A stretch of 64,000 nt of DNA, from contig QNGE01003840.1 of the NCBI GenBank assembly GCA_008508345.1, positions 1 to 64,000 of the forward strand, read 5' to 3'. Every line of letters begins with the position of its first letter. Positions within the stretch are counted from its first letter, which is position 1. The stretch is from Paragonimus westermani. Its lineage: Eukaryota; Platyhelminthes; Trematoda; Plagiorchiida; Troglotrematidae. A program made the translations under genes and the position numbers. The notes under the pieces were generated by a model. It saw only the letters and a list, made by a program, of their open reading frames with translations. It searched no databases and was not told the origin of the DNA. Shown here piece after piece: positions 1 to 13,308 of this stretch.

Positions 1-3000
1 GGCCGGCAATCCTCCTGTCACCTGTCAGCAAACACGAGCTTTTAAGAGAGAATGCGACAAACGCCATCGGAGTGAGTATATTTTACCGTCTCGCTTGTGA
101 TATCACGTTAGAATGACTGTTACACGTCAACCACATGATTGGCCTGAAACATACTGAACCTTGGTGCATCGAATCGACCAAGTGAAACAGGTGATTGCGC
201 GACAACCGTAGGCCAGTGACGCTGCTGCTGCTGGAAGTGTGACGTTGTCGACTGTTAACAACTCATGACAACAATTTGAAAGTTTGGTCCACTTAATGAA
301 TTCGCTGGTATTTGGGAAAGTTCGGTCTCTCTTAATCGGCCAGTCGACATTGTGTTCAGAAGTGTGAGAAGCAACTGACTAAGCTGCAGCGATTGTATTG
401 CCTAATAATTGGCGAAATTGTATACAATACCACTCGCTGTTTGTCTCTGCCTATACAATCTACCAGTTATACATTTCCAACTTGTGGAAGCAAATGTCAA
501 TATACCACAACGTCCATAACATCTTCCTGAAGCCCTTTCTAATAAGGTATTGTGACAAAAAGGAACTAAGTGTATGAAGTGGATTGTGTCAAAGGGATGA
601 ATACTGATCACAAAGTTGCCTGCAAGCTTAGCGATATCGTAAGCAACTATGAAGATAAAAATGCAGTATGTGAAAGAATGCACATCCATATGTACACTTT
701 ATTCAGATTCATGGCTTAACGGAACCTGTGAGAGCTCAGTGGGCTAAGACGATTGGTAGCTGTGCGCCTCCACTAAACCCAGAATTAATACAAATGATAC
801 ACACGGCGCGCACTTGGGGTGAACGGAGGTACTGTTGGACATTCCATAACAAATAGCGGAGTATGCACAAACTGCACTGTTCAGCAAGGTTTCACAGTAA
901 CTCAATAGAACTAGCCTTTTCAAACCACTTTACCTACCACTTCACTTAAAATGTGTCTGCGACACACTTTGTCTGATATTTACATACATTTGACAAATCG
1001 CTTTCAGCGTCTGTCACTTCTTGTAGTAGTGACGTTTTTCTTTCGTTCCTCATTCCGAATGTCGAATCTTCATTTCTGCCAACTAAATTAATATGGTTCA
1101 TAAGAGGTTTAAAGCCTCAGTAATCCAGATTTGTTAGGCAGTACGTTCATCTATCGAATGCGAAAGTTTATCTTGAATCTGATCAGTACGGAAGCATCGA
1201 GAGATCGCTAAATCAGTCTTCCATGTGACGAGATACTAATCTAAGTTCGGTCAATGAAAAATGATGAACCGCATCTAAAGATTCGCATGAGTGATCTGAA
1301 GACACAGAGAGCATCCCCATATGTCTCTTGTACAAATGCACGCCAAACTGTCGCACCAAGATGTGGAGGAGTGCAGCCAAATGTTAAATGCTGAATATTC
1401 GAAATTAAATGTGACAACGAACCAACCGTGACAAAAATGTCTGTTTGCCAGGAGGGTGTAAATATCGGCAACCACTGTAAGCGATAATCGAATGAAGGGA
1501 AACACCTGCAGATAGACAATATTCTGCAAGTTAAACCACTATGTATGAAGAACTATGTTGAACAAAAATGGAAAGCCAGTTAGCAAACGAATGGCTCTTG
1601 TCACAGCTTCACCACTCATGAGACGACGAGGCCAACATATCACTTCGTCTGCTGGCGCTAATTCAAGCTGGCAAACGTGATGGGAAAGTGTGTAAATTGA
1701 TTATCAACAAGCCTAATTTTCGTAATCAACCAACACGTACATCTTCAGTCTTAAGCCCATGGGCACAATAGCTGGGCTGCCATTCACCTCAACCCACTAA
1801 GTGAAGTATTCAAAAGTACAAATTCACAAATATGAGCAAGTAATCCTGTGGACACAAGTTCGTCAACAGCTGTGACAAAGCGGTATATCCGAAAATATCT
1901 GCATACAACAACAACATAGATGAGGGGTCACTCTCCAGCCCGTCACATAATACTTTCAATGTTCTCCAGTGTAATGCTGGGACTTACATAGCCGGTAAAC
2001 ACTCCATCTCTTAACCATACTATGATTTATTTCGACCGTTAACGGAAGAATTGAACAGTGTGCGATGCAACGGACAGGAGGGGTAAACGGCCTGCTACTC
2101 AAGTATCGGTTATGAAGCCGAAGGTTCCACAGATACGCGCCGACGGATTGTCGTGATATTGACACAGTTAGTCCGCTTGGTATGAACTAACTTGTGGGCA
2201 CTGACGCTCGGAAATTGGTAGCATATCCGTATCTTTCAAGAAGGGTAGTGTTGAGCTATTGTGTGTGAAATGACTAAACGTCACTGAATTCTCTTACGTT
2301 ATGCCGAACAAAGAATTTACTTCAAGCTAGTACTCAACGACAATCATACTAACGATAACAAGCTGATGAGCTCGACAATAGTCACTGCTAAACCATCACA
2401 ATCCATTCTGATCGACCTTCCCTGTATCATGGAACTGAGGTGCGCGATACGGTGGCACATAATCAAACTCTGTCTAACTGAAGTTTCCTTAATTATATTT
2501 AGAGCGTGATTCAGATTACTAGGAAGCAACCTAACACATCACACGTAAAATTAATTCACGACGCTAAGGTTTCTCGATATCTACATTCAAACCAATGCCT
2601 CAAGACCGGATACGTTCTTGTTTGGGATCATCATGCAAAAAAAACAGCAAGGCAGTGATTCGAACCGACATGTTTCTCACAATGAACCTAGATGTGCTTG
2701 TCGATCCGGACCAAGAGCATCAAACGACGTTGATGCAGATTCATAGTGACAGGCCCTTGAAATCGGTAGCAGCGCAAACCAGCCAAAAGGTGTACTAAAT
2801 AAATCTAAAGGCAAATCTAGTACGTTTCATCTTCCTAAATGAAATAGGCGGCAATCAGAGAAAACTAGCAGCTATAGGACAGTAAAGTTAACTCTCAGAT
2901 TTATAAATGGATCGAATTTGACTGATGGTTTGAATGAAAGACGAAAATAACGGGACGAATTGACACGCTGCGATCATTCTACTTAAAAACATTAGAGTAG

Positions 3001-6000
3001 TATCGAACACTTTGTAAATCGATGATGGTATGATAACAGGTGAGAACGAAACAATTTTTAAACATGGGGTATGGTGGCCTGTATCTCATAAAGAAAACTC
3101 AGAGATTTAGCTCACATGATCCGTCGGTGAAACGGACTGAAATTTTGCACATGCACAGCCACCTGAAAAAGGATGGAGATTGGAATCAAGCAATAATTGT
3201 CGGACAACTGAAGTCTTTTCCTCCAAGAAAAACATGGAAACAGAATCGAAAATCATGTAAGCAGTGTCTGAGCGGCAAAAAATGCCTGACTGCCCCGATA
3301 GCGTTCGTGCAAGCCCCGTAGAAGTGAATAAAACAGGATGGGGGTCAACACAAATGAACGGATCCATACGCAGAGAGGTGACAATCCAGCTGCGATCAAC
3401 GGAGCTACAAGAACCGTGACGTCACTCGCTTCAACTCATCGGTGAATTCGGCAGAATGGTGCATGTCTATCGGGCTGACGGTATTCGGGACCCACAAGTT
3501 CAGCGTGTGTCGGTGCGCCACATGTTTAGCAAGCAATTCTGCAGATGGGCGAGGGGCGACTGCCGGTTTATGCGTCTTTGACAATGGCTGCAAGGCGGAT
3601 GATTGGACAGAGTCTGAAATGAAGATGGGCGGCAGGGCGTGGTGAATGGTCCGTCCTAGTGAAACAAATAGTTGCTCGAAATGCTTGTGTGTGCCAGATG
3701 AATCTGAACGGCAAAAATGTTTTAGTTGTTTTATGATGAGTACTAGTCTTGAAGGCTACTCGGGAATTTAGGTGGTTATTCAGACGCTTTTATGAGGGAT
3801 AACTCAATGAATCCCAAGATACTATTCGATACTACCATGGCATATTATCTGATTTTCAATGGAACAATGATGTGGTCCAACCGGCATGACCAAATGATCA
3901 AGGGAAACAACTTCTCTGGGAGGAATTAGCAAATCTCCCGAACTACCCATAACTAATACAACTGTATTGCTTAACAATGGCGTTGGTGGATTCCAACGTG
4001 AGCTGCTTGAAAAATCTTGCCAGCCCAGCCGAAACCTTGATTTTACACAACTGGATCTCCTCAGAAATAACCAGTATAGTTCCGTAATTTTTCTGACTGC
4101 ATTAGATCAAAACGTATAAACATTTCAACGGTACGATGGCCGAAACTGCCGTTTTTGCGATATTGATAAAGAACATTGTAAAGAAGTGAACAGCTGAGGT
4201 ACGTAAGAAGTAGGGAATATTTGTGACGTTACCTAAATTCCGACAGTCTCCTACAGGCAGGGTGCACCGTTACATGATTGACGTTAACACCTATGGAATT
4301 TCTCAGTGTAAGACCTCAAAATCCAAAGATAAAACAGAGAATACAAGACATATTGGTGTAGTTCTAAAATGAAAGGTTGGGAACAGATTAGAGCTCATAT
4401 GCGTGTTAGCCGATTGCACACCGATAGATTGAATGCATGCAATTTGATACGCATGCATGCTAAGCCGATTAGCTAAAGATTAGTCAGCAACCCACGTACG
4501 TGTAATCCAAGAAAGCTGTGAGGTCAAACGTGTCAGAATTCGAACAATTCGAGTGACCAGCTGGAACAACAAAGAGAGAAACCTAACATAGATAAACATA
4601 ACTCGTTGTGAGTTCGTGTGATCAGATGGAAACATGCTCTGAGGACTGAGCCAATCAACGGTTCGTCAACCGAGAGCTACGAACCAGAATGCGATCAAAA
4701 GGCAATGTGGTTTTGGATGACGGTCTACCTGAAAAGCATGGCGGCAGTTTGTCGCTTGCAAAAACTGCAAACATGTCCAACTTACATTCTCGCTCTTTGG
4801 CTATACAGTCTGTCAACACATCTGGCACTAAGTTGGAAATATAACTAACCAACTTCGTAAATCGCGTTGCGATTAACGTGATGACCAGTTGGGGGAAAAA
4901 GGGTCCAGTCATTATGAAAAGCCCACAAAAACGAGGACGGCGACTCAAGTGAAGTGAACTGAGATCGGGACTCCTGATTGAGTTCCAGGTGCGTAATCTT
5001 ACAGGGCAAGGACACGTGGTGTGCATAGAGATCGAGAGCTCTAATAGTGACCAGTGACTACTGCATATATCCGAGGAGGAGGACATCAGTGTTTGGATGA
5101 CTGACTAATCAACCTGTAGCTTGGACAGACGTTTATGCAAACCCAGTTGGCTGTGGCAAGTCAGCTTTCTCAACAGTTGTGTTGGCTCAATGTATATGCT
5201 GTACTAACCACTCGTTATATTCGGTCAATCAGGTAAAATCGTTTAGTTAATAAAAATTGCGCTATCTGTAAGGTTAACCAGTAGCATCAATTAGATTATG
5301 ACATGCAGTGAGTTATTATAGGGCATTGTGAATTATGAAACAGAGAACAGATGATGTGGATACACGTACGAAAAGCAATAGGTAGCGTATCAAGTAGCAG
5401 CCCAACGAGATTTTGATTAACAATCTAACACATCAGTTATTTATTTTGTAATCTGGTAAGGTCAAATAAGATTGAATAAAGGTTATAAACGAACAAAAAC
5501 AGTCCACAAGGATGCTCTGATAACATAGAGATGTCTCACTAAGGTTTACGGATAACGTGTTGGATATGAGAGAAAAAACACAAAAGTGATGCGGAAGAGT
5601 GTGAATCACAGCGTCAAAAATAAGGAGACGTAAATCGCCTCCAAACACTAGACCGTTAATGACTGTTAAATATCACGCATTGAGTGGCATCAGTGGATAG
5701 ACAACGAGGAATTAAGAAAACCAGTTTGCTAAATTTGGTCTTTGAGGACACATAGGTTTAGTAGGTGAGTTATACATTAACGATGTCAACTAATCGTCAG
5801 CAAAGCCAAACACTGCTTGCCGATGTCTCAATCGACTGGCGTAACGTGCAAGAGGGACCGATGATGAAGCGGCATACGGAAACAAAGGTGGCCACCAGAA
5901 GATGTCACTGTAGACTGAATTCGTTTCCTAGGTTGCAGCCATCGTAAACCACACAGTCCGTGATTAGAAGAGTGTAGTTAATGTTGCTGTTATTGGACTG

Positions 6001-8194
6001 ATTTATCTAATTAAGCGCAATTAAGAAAGCGAGACGGTGAAAGTCACAACAATGCAAACCTCATCTTACACTCGTCTTCAACTTGACTGGAAGCTTTGCA
6101 TCTTAATACTGTACGTTTGAGTTTGGACATAAAGGCAACGTGATTAAATTCCATCTTTACCCCCCCCTTTCGTTTCCAAAATTAGGCTTGCGCTTTTCTC
6201 GTTACGGTAGTATGGTGTTTAGACATAAGAATCAACCACTTTGCTGTAATCGACGGTGGCAGACTAAAAATGAGACAGGGAGAACAACTGCATGGGCTAG
6301 AAAGAAAAAAACGGGGCGAACTCGAAACAAAGAAGACAACAGAAATAAACAAATGAACCTTGTCTGTATGTAATGAAACTGATTGACCCCGTCGTGCTCA
6401 GTCGATATGCAAATATGATCTGAGGTTGAACAGAACAGCACTCAAAGTCTAATCATCCAAATAGCCTTTCAAATAAACTCCGTATATGCTAACTGTAACC
6501 AGCTGAGTGTTTGTGCACACTAATTCAGTAGTGTTTAGTGTGGAACAACTGGCGTAGTGGCCGCCTCGGTTGTCTCATAAAAGCGTGATCTAAGTTCTAA
6601 TCCCAACCGCGACAAGCATGTGCGCTACTAAGGGAGTTCGAGGAGAAATTCGTATATAGTACTATTTTTCGAAAAGTGCCTATTAGAAAGTCAATGGCAA
6701 AGGGATAGTTGTGATAAATTATGGATGATATTCAACTTGTACCAACCAAATGCCCTACAACTTACCTGCAACAAACTAGTCCGCACAGAAAGCAACCTTG
6801 AAGTACATAGGCAAATTTGGTAGATTGTACAAATACACCTGGTTAAACAATATCACGATCATCATTTTGAGCCGTACCGTGAGTATTATAGTTGGAGTTG
6901 TCGTTGGTCTTGTTAATTGTCCACAAAGTGGCAGAGTAGTGAATCAGCACAAATGTATAACGAATATAGAAAGAGGGGAAAGAAAACGATGAATTTTCGA
7001 GAAAAAGGAGAGTCAACGAGTTTGCAAATGCATAGCTACTGATATCCTCACGGAACCACATTTTGCTAGAAATGTTATTCGGAAAATTCAGTGAGTGCAT
7101 GAGGAACAATCACACCGGATCGCCCAAAAACAATGCAGCATCTGCGAGTGCAATATCTACCGAAAGGTGGCTTTAAAATGACTACAGTGAATAAAAACAT
7201 TAGTCGAGTGCAGACAATAGTCTGTAACGATTTCTGAAAGCGCGGTTTTTCATTTGCAACCTGCTTGCCTGTCTGTCTCTAGGTTTCCAGACTGGTGACA
7301 TTGTTTCGATCAGGTACGAACTAAATTACACGTGGGAAATATCTTTTCACGCACTCTTTTTTACATTTTTCAACAAAACATCACACTCTGGTAAGTTCTT
7401 TGATGCTACCCAACGCTTCTGAACTATCTAGGGGGAATGGTCATAGCAGCTGATCTTAATCCAGGCAAAAACCACATTTACAAAGATGCTGGAAGAAATG
7501 CAGTTGTGTTGTTCTAAACGACTGCTTTTTAATTCACCTACTTCGGTAACTTCCAGCGACAGTCAAACGAGCACGTTCGGTGAACTGTAACGTTATCCGT
7601 GGATTCACTGAAGATCTCTTTGATTAAAAATTCTAAGGATCCCTCAAACTAATGTTGCTGAAGCCATTCGGCGTTGAAAACCTTCTCATGAACGCGGTCT
7701 TGTCTCGCTGGAAAGTTCAAGCGAGAGCGTCAGGGAATAGAAAGCGTCAGAGACAGGTTGAAAAATAAATACATAAAATAAAACGACAGAAATTTATGAA
7801 GGAGGTTCATCAGTCACGGATGTAGGTTTTTCGCTGATGGTGATACACTGCCAAAACCGAAAACATTTCCAACTAACAATGCCGATGACCGTACACTTCT
7901 CAAAATGGCCGACGGCAACTACCAAACTCAGCGAGCAGATGAAATAAGTCCTAGCCAGTGACCACGTAGTCGCTCGGCGGTTTCTTCAGCCATCAGCGAC
8001 TGAGCCGAACAGTGCGTGGTAATCCAGCAGTTCTACTGGCACATGTATCCCAGCTAGCGTAGACTGCATCTTTGTTACCACAGTTGTCGGTTTGGGGCTT
8101 GCAAATTTCGCCGGGATGCACCAGCAGACTGTCATGTTGCTCTCAAGACCGGCACACTTCATACAGGCTAGTTGGCGAAGACAGGAGTAATCGA
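1..8194 (+). repeat. Left arm of 8.2-kb inverted repeat
   Basis: Position x in this arm is the complement of position 21,503 minus x in the right arm. I compared several blocks along the arm (near 1, 1,030, 2,600, 6,160, 6,550, 7,750 and 8,180) and found no mismatch. An 8-A run near 2,637 and an 8-C run near 6,160 have equal length in the other arm. Every open frame in the arm also reappears in mirror image. The match stops at 8,194, where base 8,195 (g) faces 13,308 (a). The outer end coincides with base 1, so the arm may continue outside. No recognisable gene lies in the arm. The longest open frame (4,655-5,086, minus, 143 codons) has no domain I know, and the arm otherwise holds one SINE near 6.6 kb. 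Confidence 0.95.
6541..6695 (+). repeat. tRNA-derived SINE, left-arm copy
   Basis: The head carries an A-box-like ggcgtagtggccgcctcgg and a B-box-like aagttctaatccc about 40 bases later, the spacing of an internal RNA polymerase III promoter. The linking segment tgtctcataaaagcgtg recurs in the copies at 8.3 and 54.4 kb. The body then contains an actatttttcgaaaagtgcc block, also recognisable downstream of the other copies. A family of three or more related insertions with a degraded tRNA head is what defines a SINE. The ends are approximate. Confidence 0.65.
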
Positions 8195-8324
8195 GGTCCG
8201 CCCAAGTTCTCATAGAACGATCGACCGCGCGTGTGCAGTGTATACCCTCTCTTTAATTGACAATAGACTTTTCAGCCAGCCTCTTTCAGAAAGAATCACT
8301 AGACTAGAGTTGCGTTCATGTCAG

Positions 8325-8735
8325 AGCTCATCAGTAGCGCTTCATGAAAGCGTGGTTAGAGTTCTAACCCGCCAGTGGTAAGAGCACATTTGCTACTGAC
8401 GAGGTCTAACAAGTACAAAACTCTAGTCTATACCTTTCCCAGTTTAAGATGTCTTGTCAACTTAAAATATCCCAAGTGGGTTAGCTGGATTTCAAGGGCG
8501 AATGCGGTCACAGGGATAATGCGTATACGGCAGGGAATGACTGACTCCTACAGAGTGAGAGGAGGTGATCGCATCAAGCGCAAAGGATATACCAAGCTAG
8601 CCTGCCTGGAGCAAGTTCCTGGGATATCTTAAATTGACATCGAGACATCTTAAAGTGGAGAAGATATAGTGCTACTTTTCGAAATAGGCCGGTTAGAACG
8701 TTTACCTGAATGTGTGATATTCGACCTGGAATTAA
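8325..8735 (+). repeat. Diverged, interrupted tRNA-derived SINE
   Basis: The head at 8,325-8,405 keeps ttcatgaaagcgtggttag and the B-box-like agttctaaccc seen in the other copies. About 260 bases of unrelated sequence follow. A segment at 8,665-8,735 (gtgctacttttcgaaatagg, then gaatgtg) then resembles the SINE body at 6,655-6,700 and 54,475-54,510. The middle may be an insertion into the SINE. It lies just inside the inner end of the left arm. Confidence 0.5.
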
Positions 8736-11700
8736 TCAAACCTGCGATTACTCATCAGTAACAAACCGTTAGCCAAAATTAACAAGTTGTAAATCCAAAA
8801 AGCATCAATCCAAACCACCAACTGCATGTGAAGTGTCACGAAAACTTCTTTTCACGCAGTAGATGAAGTGTGTCAGCACATACATAATCTACGACCAGGA
8901 TAAGGTCGGTTGTTCAGGAACTCCGAAGATTACAGCTACTCCGACCGTGTTATCATAGTAATCGAAGCTGTGTTGCATGCGAAATGAAACCTGATGAAAC
9001 CGTTACTTAAGCCAGACGTTGGCGTAGCATTCATCAGCCCAGTTAACGAAAATCGAATTCAGATCACAAAGCATTCGGATTAATGAGTTAAAGCTACTCC
9101 AACCACGGTGAAGAGCGCTAACAGAACTAACAAGCGTTTTCAGTGTGCGGTTTATTCCTCGACTCACTGGTGGACACATTTTGGATTCTCTCCAAGAACA
9201 CCGATAACCGTAGTATGTCATCCCGAATAGGAAGAAAATAAAGTGGACCATTCACACTAAAACAATCGAGGAATCAGTGTTGCATGCGTCCTCCCGAACG
9301 TCAATTTTCAATTAGAAAAAATATACACCTGTTGTCTCACATAATTCCCTGGACTAGAAACCTGCACTCACAAGATACGCATTATCTTCACACTTCCACT
9401 GCTATCTATAAATCAATAATTATTAGTGTACGCTCGTTTCGAGTAAAACACTATTACACATGCTGTACACCGAACTATCGATCTATCCATCATTACCAAA
9501 GTTAGCAACACATAATAGTTCGCAAAAATGCTGAAACCCACCGTAGAACCACGAAGAAAAGAGGAGGCCTCAGACAAGAAAAGCGAAGAAGGAGACCTAG
9601 CTACAAGATAAATCATCATTCAAAAACATTCGAGATCAAACTGCTCACATTTTGCAAACAAGTGAAAGTTAGATGTCATCGGTAAGGTAGCTTACTGAAG
9701 GCTTTCATTATCCCGTGACAAGTGCATTTGCTTCCCATACAGCTCCGCCGAACAACAACAATCTTCACGTTACTGAGCCTGTGCAGGTACCCGAAGTTTA
9801 TCATCAGTATCCAGTTGACAGTGTGCATGTCGTCAATTCGAAACATCGAATACTGCAAAGGATCCTAGTCACGGAAATGAGGTAGACATCCACATTCCAC
9901 GAGTCCAACGTACGTGTGAGAGCAATCTACTGGCCTATCTATTTTAAAATGCGAATGTTGAAAGTACCGACATTAATTCGCACTCCAGGTCTAGACAAGG
10001 AACGAGGGAACGACGGAACTTACCGACTCATTGTTACTATGATTAGTTATATCTGTTGTGGGCCCTGTAAGGCAATTACTAAAAATGAGGGATCGGGAGA
10101 AACCTGAGAGCGAAATTTAATAGGACAGTGGAGGAGGGAATCAACAGTGGCATGTTTTCGCTTGTCCACCTTGCTTTATGCAGCGGATAGGGGGGATAGG
10201 TTTATACTGAGGGACGGCCGATGCAGTATGGAATTACTGATGTTGTGAGTATTCATGGTTGTATGTGGGCTGAAACACAGCCAGAATGCCCAGACCGGGA
10301 CGGGAAAACGATTAAGGTTTTCAACCAAAGCCTGTACCGCAAGGTGGTGAGTGAGTGGCAGTGTACCTACACTGGTACCTTTTTCTGGAAAAAGGTATCA
10401 AGCTTCTGGCAACCTCTTATTTGGAGGACTTGGAGACTCTGGTTTTTTAGACCTCACACTACTGACCTGTCTGACTTGGGTGGTTCTGTCGGGTTGATCA
10501 TCACACCGTCCAGTTTATCCCAACAGCTCATAGAGATACACAATTTGTTACACTGCGTGCAAGTCCAGGCTCGCTGTGACGCATTTCGATTACTGTTCCG
10601 CTCAGAACCCTCAGGTCAAGACCTCCGCTCATGGCACCCACGTTGAAAAGCTTGTTGAAATGAAGAGGGAAAACACCGACACCACCCGTCCACATTAGTT
10701 TTACCATGAGGAAATCAAAGATTTGCAGCGATTGTCCAATTCAAGGAAAAATGACAAGTAAGTTTTCTCCGCTCAATGCGAATAACCGCACGAGTTCTAT
10801 ATAATTTCAGAGGTTATCCGATTACCAGCCAAAACTGTCACATGATGGCATCATAAAGAAATCACGTTTTCATCGACTACCCATAAAATCATGTAACACC
10901 TATAATAATATATAGGGTCAGGGCATAGCCACAAAATAGCTATCAACTATGGCTGGCATTATCAAAATATGGCGTCAGTGACATGACAGAACATTTGGAG
11001 TACAATGTTCGATAACCTTCGGTCAAGCTAGTCTCTGAGTACTGAAAGCTTATTGTTTCGGCTACACAGCGACACGGTGAAAGAAGTAACAAGGTCAACC
11101 AGATGACTTGCATCGAAACTGATGAGGTCGGGTCCACACTCGAACGTGTGTAGTAAACATGAAAAGACGTGTTCCGTTATCCCGGTCCATTCTGCCAATA
11201 TATAGTCTGTTGAAAAATCGCTCTTCTCTATGCAGCTTCATGTTGGCCCCTTAGGTGACATGCAGACATGTAGGAACAACCTGAAGGTCTACCACACTCG
11301 CTCGGTTGAAAAGTAAGTGCTGTTAAATAAGGCACGGTTCCCGTAAACTCATCAGGTCTGACATTCGGTTACACGAAAATGACTTCAAAGAAAAAGTATA
11401 CCAACACCAGCAACAACAACAACGGAGGCAAAGAAGATCATTTATTCATTGAAGAATGACGCTGAGGAGCACGGTCACATATCACAGAATTGTAAAGAGC
11501 CGGTAAACCATAGCAAAGATCGAATGTTTATGAGCTGTCCAAAAAAATTAAGACCACTGCCTACTGAGTAGCGAATACAGAGTAACCAGCTCAAGAAACG
11601 AAGCAGACAGCGTGTGATAAGAGAAAAGTACTACATTTGTTCTGGTGCTTGTAAGCACGCCAAAGACAAGTGTGTGCGTCTGTGGAGAGCGGAACGACAG

Positions 11701-13199
11701 ATGACAAAACAGCTGAGGAATTTTGACGGACGATTGAGAGGAGTTACATTAGAGTGCAAGCAGTGTTTTGTGCGTCGATAAACTTACTTTCATGGATAGA
11801 TGATTCAACCGATAGGTGAGGGAGTGGGAGGGACTCAGATGAACTCTTTTCCACATTTGGACCTCGCGCGTGCTCGACTAGGCTAGGGAGTTCCGAACGG
11901 CAGATCTGTAGGAAAATGGGGTATGTGAATTTGAATCGGTAAAACAGAGAAAGTACGCAAAGTGTAGTGGTATTGGAAGACGAGGAAATGTAGTGTAATT
12001 ATGCTCAAACCGAAACACTGAGAGAAGCTGTTCAACAGTTAGACGAGGAAGCTAAATCACAGATTTAACTTATGTGTACAGAGCTGAAAGATTGAAAATG
12101 GAAAGCGTTACACTTCATATACTTTTTAAACAATATATATATAGTAGTTCGCGCTTAATATGGTAGGCTAAATCAATCAGCTCCACGATTCAGGTTCGGT
12201 AATTAGTTGGACCGTGTTCGGTTTAATAGTGTGGGTTTCACTGGAAGTAGTTACTTTGATAAACTTTCATCTTTCGAACAGTATTTGTCCTAAGTTGTCT
12301 GTCTAACAGCTTAACAGTAGTCCATTAGGAAAGTTTGCTGCTCGATAAAACTACACCAAACGCAAACGTGCAAAACAGCAGAGTGGCCAACAAATCAATC
12401 GGTTTTGTTTTAATCAACGTCGTATACACGCGGGTTTGTAAGAAACTCACTTCAAATGGCTACGTGAGGATGCAATGATAACAGCATCCGCAGGCAAAAG
12501 GCTACTTCAACGAAATTTCTTCAAGTAATGGCCAGAACAGTTTGTGGAAGTCCACCGTAAATAGGCTTCATACGGTTCCCAAAAAGCAAGATCTACTAAA
12601 TATGCATTACAAAGGCTAACACATTGCTAGTTGATATAACAGAGACCTGTTTAGCTTCGCGGTGAATTGTCAAGGTTAATTTTTACCGAAACGAATGCCA
12701 AAACCACAAACCTCTTAGCAGTCACAGAATCAGTGTGAACCGAACAATGTCATCCAACTCTTGATTGACGCAAACTGAACTACTGTCATGTACCTGAGTT
12801 TACTCTAGGTACCGTGCAGATTACTGTGATTTACCAATAGGCGACTAATGACTGTATGCAGGCGATCATTGAAGACAGCTATCGATAGTATTTCTTACGA
12901 ATGTGCAAATCAATACTAAGCTAAGTTCTATTAGGCAGTTAAAGATTGAAAGCAAACCAACGAACATGAAATAGTGGATAATCCGTGTGACGGTTCGGCT
13001 ATTCCTAGGCAAACGACGTTGAAATATGGAGCGTGGCGATTCCACAACGCGATTGTTCAGGTGAATAGCTGACTATCAGTGCTGATACCATGGAGATTCA
13101 CGCTTCATCAACCGTTGACAACTTAACATCACTGCAACGCAAACACAGCTTACATCAACATAGATGAGCATCAGAATGCTGCAAGAATGGGGATGCAGT

Positions 13200-13298
13200 G
13201 GAATTATCATAATCATAACACCCATGAGCCTGACCAAAAGATACTGTGGCTCGGGCCGCCGCTCATCACAACAGTGACGTGGAATATCCTAGAAGGAA
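13200..13298 (-). mobile_element. 5'-truncated RTE-type LINE 3' end
   Basis: Read on the minus strand, about 95 bases match the 3' untranslated region that follows the reverse transcriptase at 40.4-41.2 kb. Both copies share ggatattccacgtcactgt, gcggcggcccga, cacagtatcttttggtc and ggctcatg, and both end in a tract of atg/att triplets. Short triplet-repeat tails are typical of RTE-clade LINEs. The fragment stops 11 bases from the inner boundary of the right palindrome arm. Confidence 0.7.
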
Positions 13299-13308
13299 AC
13301 AGTACTAA

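Larger units (their letters stand above)
8195..13308. other. 5.1-kb spacer between the inverted arms
   Basis: This is unique AT-rich DNA, not itself palindromic. It contains a SINE head near 8.33 kb and, in its last 110 bases, a truncated LINE 3' end. The longest open frame is 10,221-10,646 (plus, 141 codons), in a slightly GC-richer patch; I recognise no domain in it. Short stretches near 11.46 and 11.63 kb recall retroviral-type zinc knuckles but lack the full set of cysteines. I see no convincing gene. Confidence 0.7.

Noticed and set aside
4655..5086. 143-codon open frame in the left arm, mirrored at 16,417-16,848
   Set aside because: No domain, no splice or start context, and overlapping frames on the other strand are equally open. 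Its duplication only reflects the inverted repeat.
10221..10646. 141-codon open frame in the palindrome spacer
   Set aside because: Tryptophan-rich, unusual composition and no recognisable domain; other frames of the same patch look as plausible. Not enough to call a gene.
11440..11700. Possible gag-type zinc knuckles (GHISQNC; CSGACKHAKDKC)
   Set aside because: The first lacks both leading cysteines and the second has the wrong spacing. No protease or RT follows.
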